DNA of 64,000 nt from JAGFIY01 sp964499285 (GCA_964499285.1 CAZCLA010000004.1:1-64000), one strand, 5' to 3'; shown: positions 27,481 through 36,493, numbered from the stretch's first letter. A program made the numbers and translations. Notes: a model not told the origin generated them from the letters alone.

Positions 27481-28889
27481 TATTCAATTCTTGGTCTTTT
27501 CTATTCTTGTTCTTACCCATTGTTTTTACCTTATATTGGTTTGTATTTAACAAAAATCTTAAAGTACAAAATCTACTGCTCCTCTTTTCCAGTTATATTT
27601 TTTACGGTTTGTGGAATTGGTATTTTTTATCTCTCATTGTATTGAGTTCAGCGGTTGACTATTGGGCTGCTAAAAATATTTATCGCTCCGAAATTAAGGA
27701 GAGAAGAAAAATATTTTTATACATAAGTGTTTTTACTAATCTAAGTATTCTAGGAGTTTTTAAATATTTTAATTTCTTCGCAGAGAATCTTGCCGAGTTG
27801 TTTTTAATGTTTGGAATTGTGCTTGATCTACCAACACTCAAAGTTATTTTACCGGTTGGAATAAGTTTTTACACATTCCAGTCATTGGGTTATACTATTG
27901 ATGTTTATAAACGGAAAATTGCAGCCACAGATCAGATAGTTGAATTCTTCTGCTTTGTCAGTTTCTTTCCCCAACTTGTTGCCGGTCCAATTGAAAGAGC
28001 AAAAGATTTGCTGCCCCAATTTTTTAATGTAAGAAGTTTTAAGTACGAATACGCCAAAGAAGGTTTAAAGTTTATGCTTTGGGGTTTAGTAATGAAGGTC
28101 GTCATTGCTGATAATTGTGGAAAGCAAGTTGATTATGTTTACTCAAATTTCAGTAACTTATCCTCTGTTCACGTTTTTTTAGGTCAGGTTTATTTTCTTT
28201 TTCAACTCTACGGAGATTTTGCCGGTTACTCACTTATTGCAATTGGTGTTGCGAAGTTGTTCGGATTTAATCTCAGTCGAAATTTTGCCTATCCTTTTTT
28301 TAGTAGATCTGTGCCAGAATTTTGGACCAAATGGCATATGACTCTGACTAATTGGTTTACCGATTATGTTTTCACTCCTTTAGTTAAGAAAAATATCAAA
28401 AATCGAAAATATGTTTTTCTGTCCTACCTTATTACACTTTGTTTAATCGGGTTTTGGCATGGGCCAAAATGGACTATGATAATTTCAATAGGTTTTACAG
28501 CATTTTATTTTATTCCAAGACTTTTTTTTAATGTTAAAGTTCATCCTAATAAAAAGCCGCAATTGAAAGATTTGCCGGCAATGATTAAAGTGTATTTTAT
28601 AGTGTTTTTCCATCTAATATTTTTTAGAGCCGTCGATTTACAAAGTTCGTTTGAATTTGTTAAGAAGATTTTTGAATTTTCATTTTATCCGCTAAACAAC
28701 GATATATTTTATCCGCTTGCTATGTTGTTCCCATTTATAATAATTGAATGGAATACGAGGACGACAGTCCATCCTTTAGACTTGAAAAAATTACCCAAAG
28801 TGGTGAGATGGATGATTTATTTGTTTCTAACTTATCTCGTTTTTCAATTGTTGGATACGCCTAAACCATATATATATTTTCAGTTCTGA
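27477..28889 (+). CDS. MBOAT-family O-acyltransferase, copy 2
   Basis: A 470-residue paralogue of the MBOAT at 23507. The shared landmarks are IFNSWSFLFLFLPIVF, LPVGISFYTFQSLGYTIDVY near 125, FFPQLVAGPIERAKDLLPQF near 164, EFWTKWHMTLTNWF with His287, and IGFWHGPKW with catalytic His328. Its start overlaps the ligase stop by 4 bases (ATGA) and its stop abuts the second SGNH-like gene, so ligase, MBOAT and SGNH are one translationally coupled block. The two MBOAT copies differ widely along their length, which suggests different acceptors or acyl groups rather than a recent duplication. Confidence 0.93.
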   Translation: MIFNSWSFLFLFLPIVFTLYWFVFNKNLKVQNLLLLFSSYIFYGLWNWYFLSLIVLSSAVDYWAAKNIYRSEIKERRKIFLYISVFTNLSILGVFKYFNFFAENLAELFLMFGIVLDLPTLKVILPVGISFYTFQSLGYTIDVYKRKIAATDQIVEFFCFVSFFPQLVAGPIERAKDLLPQFFNVRSFKYEYAKEGLKFMLWGLVMKVVIADNCGKQVDYVYSNFSNLSSVHVFLGQVYFLFQLYGDFAGYSLIAIGVAKLFGFNLSRNFAYPFFSRSVPEFWTKWHMTLTNWFTDYVFTPLVKKNIKNRKYVFLSYLITLCLIGFWHGPKWTMIISIGFTAFYFIPRLFFNVKVHPNKKPQLKDLPAMIKVYFIVFFHLIFFRAVDLQSSFEFVKKIFEFSFYPLNNDIFYPLAMLFPFIIIEWNTRTTVHPLDLKKLPKVVRWMIYLFLTYLVFQLLDTPKPYIYFQF

Positions 28890-29941
28890 TGAAATTATTA
28901 ATTAAAAATATCGCTGTGTATTTTCTGCTATTGAGTATAATGCTTGGATTTTCGGATATATTAATTAGTTATAAAAATTTTAATCATCCGGTATTTGATG
29001 CAAAATTAAAGGAATATTCGTTCAACAAAGAACAGTATGATGCAATTATATTCGGGTCTAGTTTAGTCTATAGACAAATCCGACCGAAAATCATTGAAGA
29101 AATTGCAGGTTTAAAAACATATAACTTTGGGGTCCCTTCAAATATTGGAGTAACTAAGCAGCAAGTCTTCGAAGAATTACTCGAGGAAGGAACATTTGAT
29201 GGTCTAAGGTACATCATTTTGGAGGCTGGGTTTTTATATCCACAATCAATTAAAGAGCAAAGAATCAATACCTTAGATGGTTCTTTCTTTTATTCTACTA
29301 CCGATTTTTTTCAAGAGCTTGAGTTTATTTACAATTCTAATGAAACTTTTTGGGCAAAGTTTGAACCAATATTCAATACGGCTTCCTTCTATTTCAAAAG
29401 TAGATTTAAATATTACAAACTATTAGAGAATTTTGATTTCAGAAATCGGTTTAAAAATATTGAATTCGAGGAAAATGGATACAACCCGATTGAATTGTTA
29501 CAAACAGCTTGGAACTATGAGGAATTAGATGCTAGACGAAATTATTACTTATCCAACCAGCAAATACTTGATTCGATTTTAACAGTAAACAAACAAGTCT
29601 ATGACCTTTACAGGGGCAATTCAACTGAATTTCCTTTAGAAGAGGATTATAACAAATTAATAAAAGCATGCAGCGAAAGAGGAATTACACTTATTTATTT
29701 AATATTTCCAAAGACATTGAGTTTAGATAAGTTCGATGAGAATTATTTTTTCCCCGTGTTGCAAAACTTTTTACCCCGGAAAAGCATATTGGATTTTTCT
29801 GATCCTCTCGTTTATAAACAATTTTTCAGTAAGGAATTTCATTTCGATCACGGTCATTTCAATCAGAAGGGCAGTCTTGTTTTTACGAAATTATTGGCGG
29901 AAAAATTGAGGACACAAGTGTTGAATTCAGATAATGATTGA
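28889..29941 (+). CDS. SGNH-like partner protein of MBOAT copy 2
   Basis: A 350-residue protein with an N-terminal membrane helix (residues 8-26) and an outside domain. The nucleophile block is IIFGSSLVYRQIRP near residue 52, with a GSS triad element as in DltD and related proteins, and NFGVPSNIG near 75 gives the Gly/Asn oxyanion region. The C-terminal FHFDHGHFNQKGSLVF carries the Asp-x-x-His pair. These three blocks make an SGNH fold likely and an active site probable. It overlaps the MBOAT stop by one base (TGATGA). Sequence is only distantly like the other SGNH-like gene at 24964. It is the last gene of the glycan locus before the tRNA genes. Confidence 0.76.
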   Translation: MKLLIKNIAVYFLLLSIMLGFSDILISYKNFNHPVFDAKLKEYSFNKEQYDAIIFGSSLVYRQIRPKIIEEIAGLKTYNFGVPSNIGVTKQQVFEELLEEGTFDGLRYIILEAGFLYPQSIKEQRINTLDGSFFYSTTDFFQELEFIYNSNETFWAKFEPIFNTASFYFKSRFKYYKLLENFDFRNRFKNIEFEENGYNPIELLQTAWNYEELDARRNYYLSNQQILDSILTVNKQVYDLYRGNSTEFPLEEDYNKLIKACSERGITLIYLIFPKTLSLDKFDENYFFPVLQNFLPRKSILDFSDPLVYKQFFSKEFHFDHGHFNQKGSLVFTKLLAEKLRTQVLNSDND

Positions 29942-29984
29942 AATCTCAATTTCTCTTAATGAAGATGTGAGAATAAGGTATGAG

Positions 29985-30058
<74 letters not shown>

Positions 30059-30113
30059 AATTAAATTAAAAGAGCAGAAAAAATAAAATCCACGCGAAGT
30101 GGACTTTATTTTG

Positions 30114-30186
<73 letters not shown>

Positions 30187-30252
30187 GTAGTAAAAGAACA
30201 ATAAAATGAACCACTAATATAATATCGAACCAAATCTTTTGCAACAATAAAT

Positions 30253-30777
30253 CTACTTCCTCGAACCGTGAATAAAACCCCTAAAAGGTCTTGAATGTTG
30301 AATTGTTACAAATGCTTTGCTGTCTATATCGTCAATTATTTTTTGTACGTATTTCAGATCTTTCCTGCGGATAATTATAACCAAAATTGAAACACCGCCG
30401 CTGCCGCCTTCGGCAGGAAGTATTGTTACTCCATATTTCGACAGTCTAAGTTTATCCGCAATTTTATCCGTGAAATGTCTTGAAATTATGTTCAACTGAA
30501 CATAACCCAATGCAATCTTTTCTTCGAGTGTAATTCCAAGAACATTGCCGATTCCAAATCCAAGCGCATAGCCGAATAAATTTATGTCGTTATCCATATG
30601 CTGCACGATATAACGCATTGCAAAAATCCATATTAAAACTTCAACGAAACCTGCAATTCCCGCAAAATATTTTTTGCTTTGAACTACAAGGATCATTCTG
30701 AAAGTTCCAATAGTTACATCCGCCATTCTTAAAAGGCAGATTAAAAGAGCACCGCCGATCAGTTCAATAAAATTCAT
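30253..30777 (-). CDS. UPF0316 (DUF5698/DUF2179) membrane protein
   Basis: A 174-residue protein. Residues 1-80 hold three hydrophobic helices (starting FIELIGGALLICLLRMADVT, then the conserved GTFRMILVVQSKKYFAGIAG). Residues 95-174 form a small cytoplasmic DUF2179-like domain with the Gly-rich turn AEGGSGGVSILVIIIRRKD. This two-part plan is that of the UPF0316 family, also known from Bacillus YebE-type proteins. Function is unknown. It is transcribed away from pcm with a 70-base gap to the pcm start, and reads toward the tRNA pair on the same strand. Confidence 0.85.
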   Translation of the reverse strand: MNFIELIGGALLICLLRMADVTIGTFRMILVVQSKKYFAGIAGFVEVLIWIFAMRYIVQHMDNDINLFGYALGFGIGNVLGITLEEKIALGYVQLNIISRHFTDKIADKLRLSKYGVTILPAEGGSGGVSILVIIIRRKDLKYVQKIIDDIDSKAFVTIQHSRPFRGFIHGSRK

Positions 30778-30847
30778 ATTAGTTCTTGTGATAATAATTC
30801 ATTAAAAGAAATTGTATTTTTGGAAAAACAATTTAAGTAAAAATACA

Positions 30848-31486
30848 ATGCACGAATTTGAGAGACAACAACTTATAGATTTAATAAGAAAAAAGGGAAT
30901 TGCTGACGAAAATGTTTTAGATGCGATGAATAAAGTGGAGCGTCATCTTTTTGTTCCCCAAATTGTTAAGCAGCACGCGTATAGAGATACGGCTCTTCCT
31001 ATTGGGCAGGGGCAAACAATCTCACAACCATATACCGTCGCATTTATGACGCAGGAACTTCACTGCAAAAAGGATGATCAAATTCTTGAAATCGGAACCG
31101 GCTCGGGATATCAAGCAGCGATTTTACTTGAGATGGGATGCAGAGTTTATTCAATCGAAAGAAATTATGATATCTATAACACAACATTGAAGTTGTTTGA
31201 CGAATTAAATCTACGCGCAGCTTTAAGGTGCAGCGATGGAACGATTGGCTGGGAAGAGTATTCACCTTTTAACGGAATTATTGTTACTGCCGGAAGTCCT
31301 TCAATACCGGAGAGGTTGATTAAACAGCTTAAAATTGGTGGGAAAATGGTTATCCCAATCGGTGATAAATCAACTCAGGTTTTGCATGTAATTTTCAAAA
31401 AATCCGAAGAAGAAATTGAAATCAAAAAGTTTCCAAATTTTGCGTTTGTTCCATTAATAGGGATTGAAGGTTGGAAAGAAAAGTAA
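30848..31486 (+). CDS. pcm: Protein-L-isoaspartate O-methyltransferase
   Basis: I choose ATG 30848 because family members begin close to the EFERQQLIDLIRKKGI segment; an in-frame TTG at 30812 would add 12 unrelated residues. The 212-residue enzyme uses S-adenosylmethionine to methylate L-isoaspartyl residues in aged proteins so that they can revert to aspartate. Motifs: GQGQTISQPYTVAFMT near 47, the SAM loop EIGTGSGYQAAILLEMGC near 74, and GIIVTAGSPSIPERLIKQL near 142. The end overlaps miaA by 16 bases, an operon arrangement. Confidence 0.92.
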   Translation: MHEFERQQLIDLIRKKGIADENVLDAMNKVERHLFVPQIVKQHAYRDTALPIGQGQTISQPYTVAFMTQELHCKKDDQILEIGTGSGYQAAILLEMGCRVYSIERNYDIYNTTLKLFDELNLRAALRCSDGTIGWEEYSPFNGIIVTAGSPSIPERLIKQLKIGGKMVIPIGDKSTQVLHVIFKKSEEEIEIKKFPNFAFVPLIGIEGWKEK

Positions 31487-32391
31487 TCGTTATTGTTGGT
31501 CCAACTTGTTCTGGTAAAACAAAATTATCGTTGGAAATTGCACAAAAACTTAAAAGCGAAATTATCTCGTCAGACAGCAGGCAGATCTACAAATATCTTT
31601 CGATTGGAACGGCAAAACCATCAGAATCAGAATTAATGAATGTAAAGCATCATTTGATTGATTTTGTAAACCCCGATGAAAATTATAACGTTAGTAAGTT
31701 TGAAAGCGATGCATTATGGATCATCGAAAAATTACTTCATCAAAATAAAATTCCGATAGTAACCGGTGGATCGGGGTTGTACATAAAAGCAGTCGTTGAC
31801 GGAATTTTTAACACGGTTGATACGGATGAAGAATACAGGAAAAAACTGCTGAAAATTAGGCAGGATGAAGGGAACGAAAAACTTTATTTAATGCTTCAAG
31901 AATGCGATCAGGTCTCTGCTTCCAAAATGTTTCCTCAAAATTGGAAAAGAGTCATAAGAGCACTTGAAGTTTTTCATCTGACAGGAGAACCCATTTGGAA
32001 AGTTCAAAACGAATATGAGCGAGAGGATAATTTTGAATTCCATCAGTTTGGTCTTCTGTGGGAACGTGAATCTCTTTACGAAAATATTGAAAAACGAGTT
32101 GATGAAATGATTGAAGCCGGGCTGATAAACGAAGTTCAGACGTTGTTGAAAAGAGGTTATGATAAAAATTTGAACTCATTAAATACCGTTGGTTATAAGG
32201 AAATAATTGAATATCTCGAGGGTAATATTTCGCTTGAAAAAGCAATTGAACTAACTAAACGGAACACAAGACGATTCGCTAAAAGGCAGATGACTTGGTT
32301 CAGAAAAGATAAACGAATCCAATGGATTGAGATAGACAATAACACAACGTTTAAACGTACTGCAGAATCAATTATTTCTATGATCACTTGA
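31471..32391 (+). CDS. miaA: tRNA dimethylallyltransferase
   Basis: A 306-residue enzyme that adds a dimethylallyl group to N6 of A37 in tRNAs reading UNN codons. The start is TTG 31471, inside the end of pcm. The P-loop is VGPTCSGKTKLSLEIA, with Cys where Ala is usual. DSRQIYKYLSIGTAKPS follows, then HHLIDF, TGGSGLYIKAV near 98, and the tRNA-binding NTVGYKEIIEYL and TRRFAKRQMTWFRKD near 236-276. Length is typical. It is followed by a 58-base gap and the AtuA pair. Confidence 0.94.
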   Translation: MERKVIVIVGPTCSGKTKLSLEIAQKLKSEIISSDSRQIYKYLSIGTAKPSESELMNVKHHLIDFVNPDENYNVSKFESDALWIIEKLLHQNKIPIVTGGSGLYIKAVVDGIFNTVDTDEEYRKKLLKIRQDEGNEKLYLMLQECDQVSASKMFPQNWKRVIRALEVFHLTGEPIWKVQNEYEREDNFEFHQFGLLWERESLYENIEKRVDEMIEAGLINEVQTLLKRGYDKNLNSLNTVGYKEIIEYLEGNISLEKAIELTKRNTRRFAKRQMTWFRKDKRIQWIEIDNNTTFKRTAESIISMIT

Positions 32392-32449
32392 TTTGTGTTG
32401 CTTTATTGGATAATATGCACCTTAATTTGTTCATTAAATATCATAAAAT

Positions 32450-33820
32450 ATGAAAGAAAAAATACGAATTGCATCAGGACAAGGTTTTTGGGGAGACTTA
32501 ATAGATGCTCCTGTGGCTCAAGTTAACGCCGGGCAAATTGATTACCTTGTAATGGATTACCTTGCCGAAGTTACAATGTCAATTCTTCAAAAGCAGAAGA
32601 ACAAAAATCCGGATCATGGTTATGCCAGAGACATTCCTGAACTAATGGAAAAAATTCTTCCTCAGTGTATTGAAAAAAATATTAAGGTTATCACAAACGG
32701 CGGGGGAGTAAATCCAATTTCTTGTGCAAAAGAAATTATTAAAGTTGCGGAGAAACTACACATTCCCAAATTAAAAATTGGTGTAGTTTTAGGTGATAAT
32801 ATAGTTGAGAACATAGATAACATTATTGACCAAGGTTGTCATCTAAATAATATGGAATCCGGCGAGGAGATTGATCTCCACAAAAATAATCTACTGAGTG
32901 CTAATGTTTACTTTGGTGCATTTCCTATTGTCGAAGCGCTGAAGAACGGCGCTCAGATTGTTATTACCGGCAGAACTACCGATACAGGTTTAACCCTTGC
33001 ACCGATGGTGTATGAATTTGGTTGGGACAAAGAAAATTATAATTTAATGTCCGCCGGAACGGTTGCCGGTCATATTTTGGAATGCGGTGCTCAAGCATCA
33101 GGAGGAAATTTATTGGCAGATTGGCAACGCGTCGAAAATATCGCAGAGATTGGATTCCCTATTGCAGAAGCTTACCCAAGCGGTGAAATAATTATAACAA
33201 AACATGATTCGCTCGGAGGAAAGGTAAGCTTAGAGACTGTGAGCGAACAGCTTCTTTACGAAATTGGTGACCCGAAAAATTATATAACGCCTGATTGTGT
33301 TGCAGATTTCACTTCTATAAAAATTGAGGATTTGGGAGACAACCGGGTGAAGATTTTTGACATTAAAGGTCTGCCCGAAACGGAATTCTATAAAGTTTCA
33401 TGTTCTTATGCTGATGGATACACAGCAAATGGTAGTTTAACATATTCCTGGCCCCAAGCATTAACAAAAGCTAAAGCTGCGGATAAAATTTTGAGAAAAA
33501 GACTCGAAAACTTAAATCTTCAATTTGATGAAATTAGGACAGAATTTATCGGACATGATGCAACACATGGTCCTCTTTCAAAAAAACTTGATGAAGATTT
33601 GATAAACGAAGTGATGATGAGAATTGCAGTCAGATCTAAGGATTATAAATCTGTCGAACGTTTCGGACGAGAACTTGCACCGTTGATTTTGACAGGTCCT
33701 CCAAGCGTAACGGGTTTTGCCGGCGGCAGACCTAAACCCAGCGAGGTTGTTGCGTATTGGCCTGCACTTATTCCTAAGAAATTAGTTCAACCAAAAGTTG
33801 AATTTATGGAGTTAGTATGA
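32450..33820 (+). CDS. AtuA-family protein (DUF1446)
   Basis: A 456-residue protein of the acyclic terpene utilisation AtuA family. Visible family blocks are RIASGQGFWGDLIDAPVAQV, YLVMDYLAEVTMSIL, TNGGGVNPISCA, VITGRTTDTGLTLAP, AGHILECGAQASGGNL, and a C-terminal GPPSVTGFAGGRPKPSEVV. In Pseudomonas, atuA lies in the citronellol/geranyl-CoA degradation cluster, but the reaction of the family is not established and no other terpene genes are seen here. The stop overlaps the start of the small gene at 33817 by 4 bases (ATGA). In many organisms the two are one longer protein, so here the protein is split into two subunits. No ribosome site is evident. Confidence 0.88.
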   Translation: MKEKIRIASGQGFWGDLIDAPVAQVNAGQIDYLVMDYLAEVTMSILQKQKNKNPDHGYARDIPELMEKILPQCIEKNIKVITNGGGVNPISCAKEIIKVAEKLHIPKLKIGVVLGDNIVENIDNIIDQGCHLNNMESGEEIDLHKNNLLSANVYFGAFPIVEALKNGAQIVITGRTTDTGLTLAPMVYEFGWDKENYNLMSAGTVAGHILECGAQASGGNLLADWQRVENIAEIGFPIAEAYPSGEIIITKHDSLGGKVSLETVSEQLLYEIGDPKNYITPDCVADFTSIKIEDLGDNRVKIFDIKGLPETEFYKVSCSYADGYTANGSLTYSWPQALTKAKAADKILRKRLENLNLQFDEIRTEFIGHDATHGPLSKKLDEDLINEVMMRIAVRSKDYKSVERFGRELAPLILTGPPSVTGFAGGRPKPSEVVAYWPALIPKKLVQPKVEFMELV

Positions 33821-34134
33821 AAATAAAACTTATAGATATAGCTCACGGAAGATCAGGCGATAAGGGAGATGCGGCAAACGTTGGTATTATTGCCTATGAC
33901 GATAAAGGATATGAAATTCTAAAAAAACATCTCACAAGAGAAAGAGTAAAAAAACATTTCGAAGGAATTTGTTTTGGTGAGGTCGAAAGATATGAACTAC
34001 CCAACCTAAGAGCTTTGAATTTTGTGTTGAACAACACCCTCGGAGGCGGTGGTACAGTTTCGCTCAAATTTGACGCTCAAGGAAAAACTCTTGCGGCTGC
34101 TTTGTTGAGAATGGAATTAGAAATCGAAGAATAA
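33817..34134 (+). CDS. AtuA C-terminal-like small subunit
   Basis: A 105-residue protein matching the C-terminal domain found fused to longer AtuA/DUF1446 proteins. Its marks are the opening LIDIAHGRSGDKGDAANVGI and the Gly-rich LNNTLGGGGTVSLKFDAQGK. It overlaps the AtuA gene by 4 bases, so equal co-translation and a stable complex are likely. The Gly-rich RSGDKGD turn is strongly conserved in the family as I remember it, suggesting a ligand site. The function is unknown. Confidence 0.82.
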   Translation: MKIKLIDIAHGRSGDKGDAANVGIIAYDDKGYEILKKHLTRERVKKHFEGICFGEVERYELPNLRALNFVLNNTLGGGGTVSLKFDAQGKTLAAALLRMELEIEE

Positions 34135-34145
34135 AGGAAAAATAT

Positions 34146-35244
34146 ATGTTTGAAGAACAAGTAAAAGAAATAAAAAATTTAGGACAAAAAGTAATCAATT
34201 TACGAGGTTATCTTTAAATTAAACGACAAAGAAGAAAAGATTAAATCCCTTCAAAAAGAAACCGAAGTCCCAAATTTTTGGGAGGATCAACAGCGAGCTC
34301 AACAAATACTTCAGAAGATTAAAACTTTACAAGTCTGGGTTGAAGATTGGGAGGAAGTAGATTCAATCTACAAAAACAGTCTTGAGTTTTTAGAAATAGC
34401 CGAACTCGAAGCAGATGAATCGTTAACAGCGGAGGTTGATGCTGAAGTAGCTAAAGTTGAAAAAGCAGTCGATGATCTCGAATTCCGGAGTATGCTCAGC
34501 GGAAAGGACGATTCAAGAGATTGTATTTTGACAATCCATTCCGGTGCCGGAGGAACAGAAGCTCAAGATTGGGCGGAAATGCTGCTTAGAATGTATCTTC
34601 GATATGGCGAACAAAACGGTTTTAAAATGACGATGATCGATCTTCTGGAAGGTGACGGTGCGGGAATTAAAAGCGCAACAGTCGAGGTTTCGGGTCAATT
34701 TGCGTATGGCTATCTCAAAGCCGAAAATGGTGTGCATCGATTGGTGCGGATATCTCCTTTCGATTCCAACAAACGAAGACATACATCCTTTGCGTCCGTG
34801 TTTGTAATTCCCGAAGTGGATGATTCGATTGAGATCGATATTAATCCTGCTGATTTAAGAATCGATACTTACCGTGCAGGCGGTAAGGGCGGACAAAATG
34901 TTAATAAAGTCGAAACGGCGGTTAGGATAACTCACGTACCGACCGGCACAGTTGCAGCTTGCCAAAGTGAAAGATCACAGACACAAAATAAAAACAACGC
35001 ACTCAAGCTGCTTAAGGCAAAACTTTATCAGATTGAAAAGGAGAAGCAGGAAGCCGAACTTGACGAAATTGAAAAAAACAAGATGAAGATCGAGTGGGGT
35101 AGTCAAATTCGTTCTTACGTTTTTCATCCGTATAACATGGTTAAAGATCATAGAACTGATATTGAAACATCAGATACACATGGAGTGATGGACGGTAACA
35201 TTCATCAGTTCATTAAAGGATATCTGCTAAAGTTTGCACAGTAA
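34146..35244 (+). CDS. prfB: Peptide chain release factor 2, made by +1 frameshift
   Basis: The gene is join(34146..34214, 34216..35244), about 365 residues, the normal RF2 length. The first frame gives 23 codons, ends CGA GGT TAT CTT and meets TAA at 34215. A +1 shift at CTT continues as Lys-Leu-Asn-Asp into the main frame, which runs to 35244. The shifted product has the RF2 marks RGYL at the junction, VPNFWED, the stop-codon-reading SPF (RISPFDSNKRR) and the peptidyl-tRNA hydrolysis motif GKGGQNVNKVET. RF2 releases at UGA and UAA. Frameshifting at a stop codon gives autoregulation in most bacteria. Here the stop is UAA, not the usual UGA. Reading the gene only from the internal ATG at 34492 would lose a third of it. 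Confidence 0.92.
34203..34218 (+). promoter_or_regulatory. prfB programmed +1 recoding site with UAA
   Basis: The site reads CGA GGT TAT CTT TAA A. GAGG (34204-34207) acts as the internal Shine-Dalgarno-like stimulator, CTT is the slippery codon and TAA the in-frame stop. The spacing matches the classic AGGGGG TAT CTT TGA C site. The first and second positions after the shift read AAA (Lys), not the usual GAC. Confidence 0.85.
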
Positions 35245-35248
35245 TTGT

Positions 35249-35587
35249 ATGGGCAAATCTAAATTGAAAGACATCTCTGATCTGGATTTTTTTCAAGAAG
35301 TCTATAAGGTAGTTGAGAAAATTCCTTATGGAAAAGTTACTACTTATGGGGCGATTGCAGAAGTATGCGGAATTAAATCATCTGCAAGAACAGTAGGCTG
35401 GGCACTGAATAACGCTAAGGAATATGGATTGCCTTGTCACAGAGTAGTTAACCGGTTCGGTGCTTTAACCGGCAAACTTCACTTTGGCGATCCCGGTTTG
35501 ATGAAAGAACTTCTTATAAACGAAGGGATTCAGTTCGATGAAAATGATTGCGTAATTATGGAAAAATATTTCTGGAAGCCCAAATAA
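35249..35587 (+). CDS. MGMT-family DNA-binding domain protein (alkyltransferase-like)
   Basis: The start ATG 35249 is 4 bases after the prfB stop. The 112-residue protein is only the winged-helix DNA-binding/active-site domain of O6-alkylguanine-DNA alkyltransferases: IPYGKVTTYGAIAEVCGI, ARTVGWALNNAKE, then PCHRVVNRFGALTGKL with the acceptor Cys retained in PCHRV. Alkyltransferase-like (ATL) proteins usually have Trp or Ala in place of that Cys, so this short protein could still accept alkyl groups. It lacks the N-terminal domain of Ada/Ogt. Whether it repairs directly or flags lesions for excision cannot be decided. Confidence 0.87.
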   Translation: MGKSKLKDISDLDFFQEVYKVVEKIPYGKVTTYGAIAEVCGIKSSARTVGWALNNAKEYGLPCHRVVNRFGALTGKLHFGDPGLMKELLINEGIQFDENDCVIMEKYFWKPK

Positions 35588-35588
35588 A

Positions 35589-36488
35589 TCAATAGCGAAT
35601 AATTTTTACGTCCGAAATGGCTCCACTGGTTTTTATATAAATCTTCTTATCGGTATCGTTAAAATTATTAGTTCTGAATCTTTTATCATCATCCTTAACA
35701 AAGCCGTCAAGTTCTTTATTGGATAACACAAGTGATCCGTAAAATTCGCAGCCTGCTTCCTGCGGAACCAATATTTTCAGAGCAGCCGCTCCCATATCAA
35801 CTGAAACATCTGTTCTATCGTATTCTGATCCTAACGTAATTTGCGTGTCGCTGGCACCTGTATTTACTTCAAGACTTCTAACTTTAAATTCTGACAAATC
35901 CAATCTTGTTTCCGAAGCGCCCAGGTTGAATTCTAAATCCCAAACCGGCTTACGGTTTATGGTGATCTCTAATCTATTCTTAATCGATTTGCCCGGTATC
36001 AACTTGTGCTTGGTCGATGAGATAACAATATCTGCTTGCTTGTTATTAATATCTGAACTTAATCTATAATCGGTAGCGTTTCCCCTTGCAATTGCTTTTA
36101 CAAGGGAGGTCGTCGGTCGTTCTAGAATGAACTGTCCTGCACCAGCACTTAATTTGAGAGAAGCATTCTCAACCGCTTCGCTGAAACCCGTCTCGTAAGT
36201 TTCTATTCGATTGCTGTCGGTTGATGAATCAAAAGAAAAGTCAGAAAAATTAAGGAATGATCCGTAAACCATTATTCCCATAAAAATTCCGAAAATCACA
36301 CTTACAATTGGTTTGAATGCAGATTGTTTGATCAACACAAAAATACCCCAAAAGACCAAAACAAGAGGCCATAAGTCCCAGACAAACGACCAGCTCGTGG
36401 TTACATAATCGTATTTGACAGCTAAAAAACATAACCCGATTGTGACGAGGAAGAAGCCCCAAAACAGTTGTGATGAATTTCTTTTCAT
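35589..36488 (-). CDS. LiaF/toast-rack domain membrane protein
   Basis: A 299-residue protein. Four short hydrophobic helices cover roughly residues 7-83 (WGFFLVTIGLCFLAVKY, WDLWPLVLVFWGIFVLI and so on), matching the LiaF N-terminal membrane part. From about residue 95 a beta-rich repeated segment runs to the end (ASLKLSAGAGQFIL, LGASETRLDLSEFKV, LEVNTGASDTQITLGSEY, DMGAAALKILVPQ), the toast-rack or DUF4097-like fold. LiaF-type proteins regulate envelope stress sensing. It follows the PspC gene by 5 bases on the same strand, so both likely form an envelope-stress operon. No histidine kinase or response regulator is nearby. Confidence 0.82.
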   Translation of the reverse strand: MKRNSSQLFWGFFLVTIGLCFLAVKYDYVTTSWSFVWDLWPLVLVFWGIFVLIKQSAFKPIVSVIFGIFMGIMVYGSFLNFSDFSFDSSTDSNRIETYETGFSEAVENASLKLSAGAGQFILERPTTSLVKAIARGNATDYRLSSDINNKQADIVISSTKHKLIPGKSIKNRLEITINRKPVWDLEFNLGASETRLDLSEFKVRSLEVNTGASDTQITLGSEYDRTDVSVDMGAAALKILVPQEAGCEFYGSLVLSNKELDGFVKDDDKRFRTNNFNDTDKKIYIKTSGAISDVKIIRY

Positions 36489-36493
36489 GATAT

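Noticed and set aside
13447..29941. Glycan locus as a recently acquired island
   Set aside because: Such loci are often transferred, but no flanking repeats, transposase remains or clear change in base composition could be shown by reading.
34492..35244. prfB as a short gene from ATG 34492, or as a frameshifted pseudogene
   Set aside because: The upstream segment has an intact RF2 N-terminal domain and the classic recoding cassette at the exact expected place.
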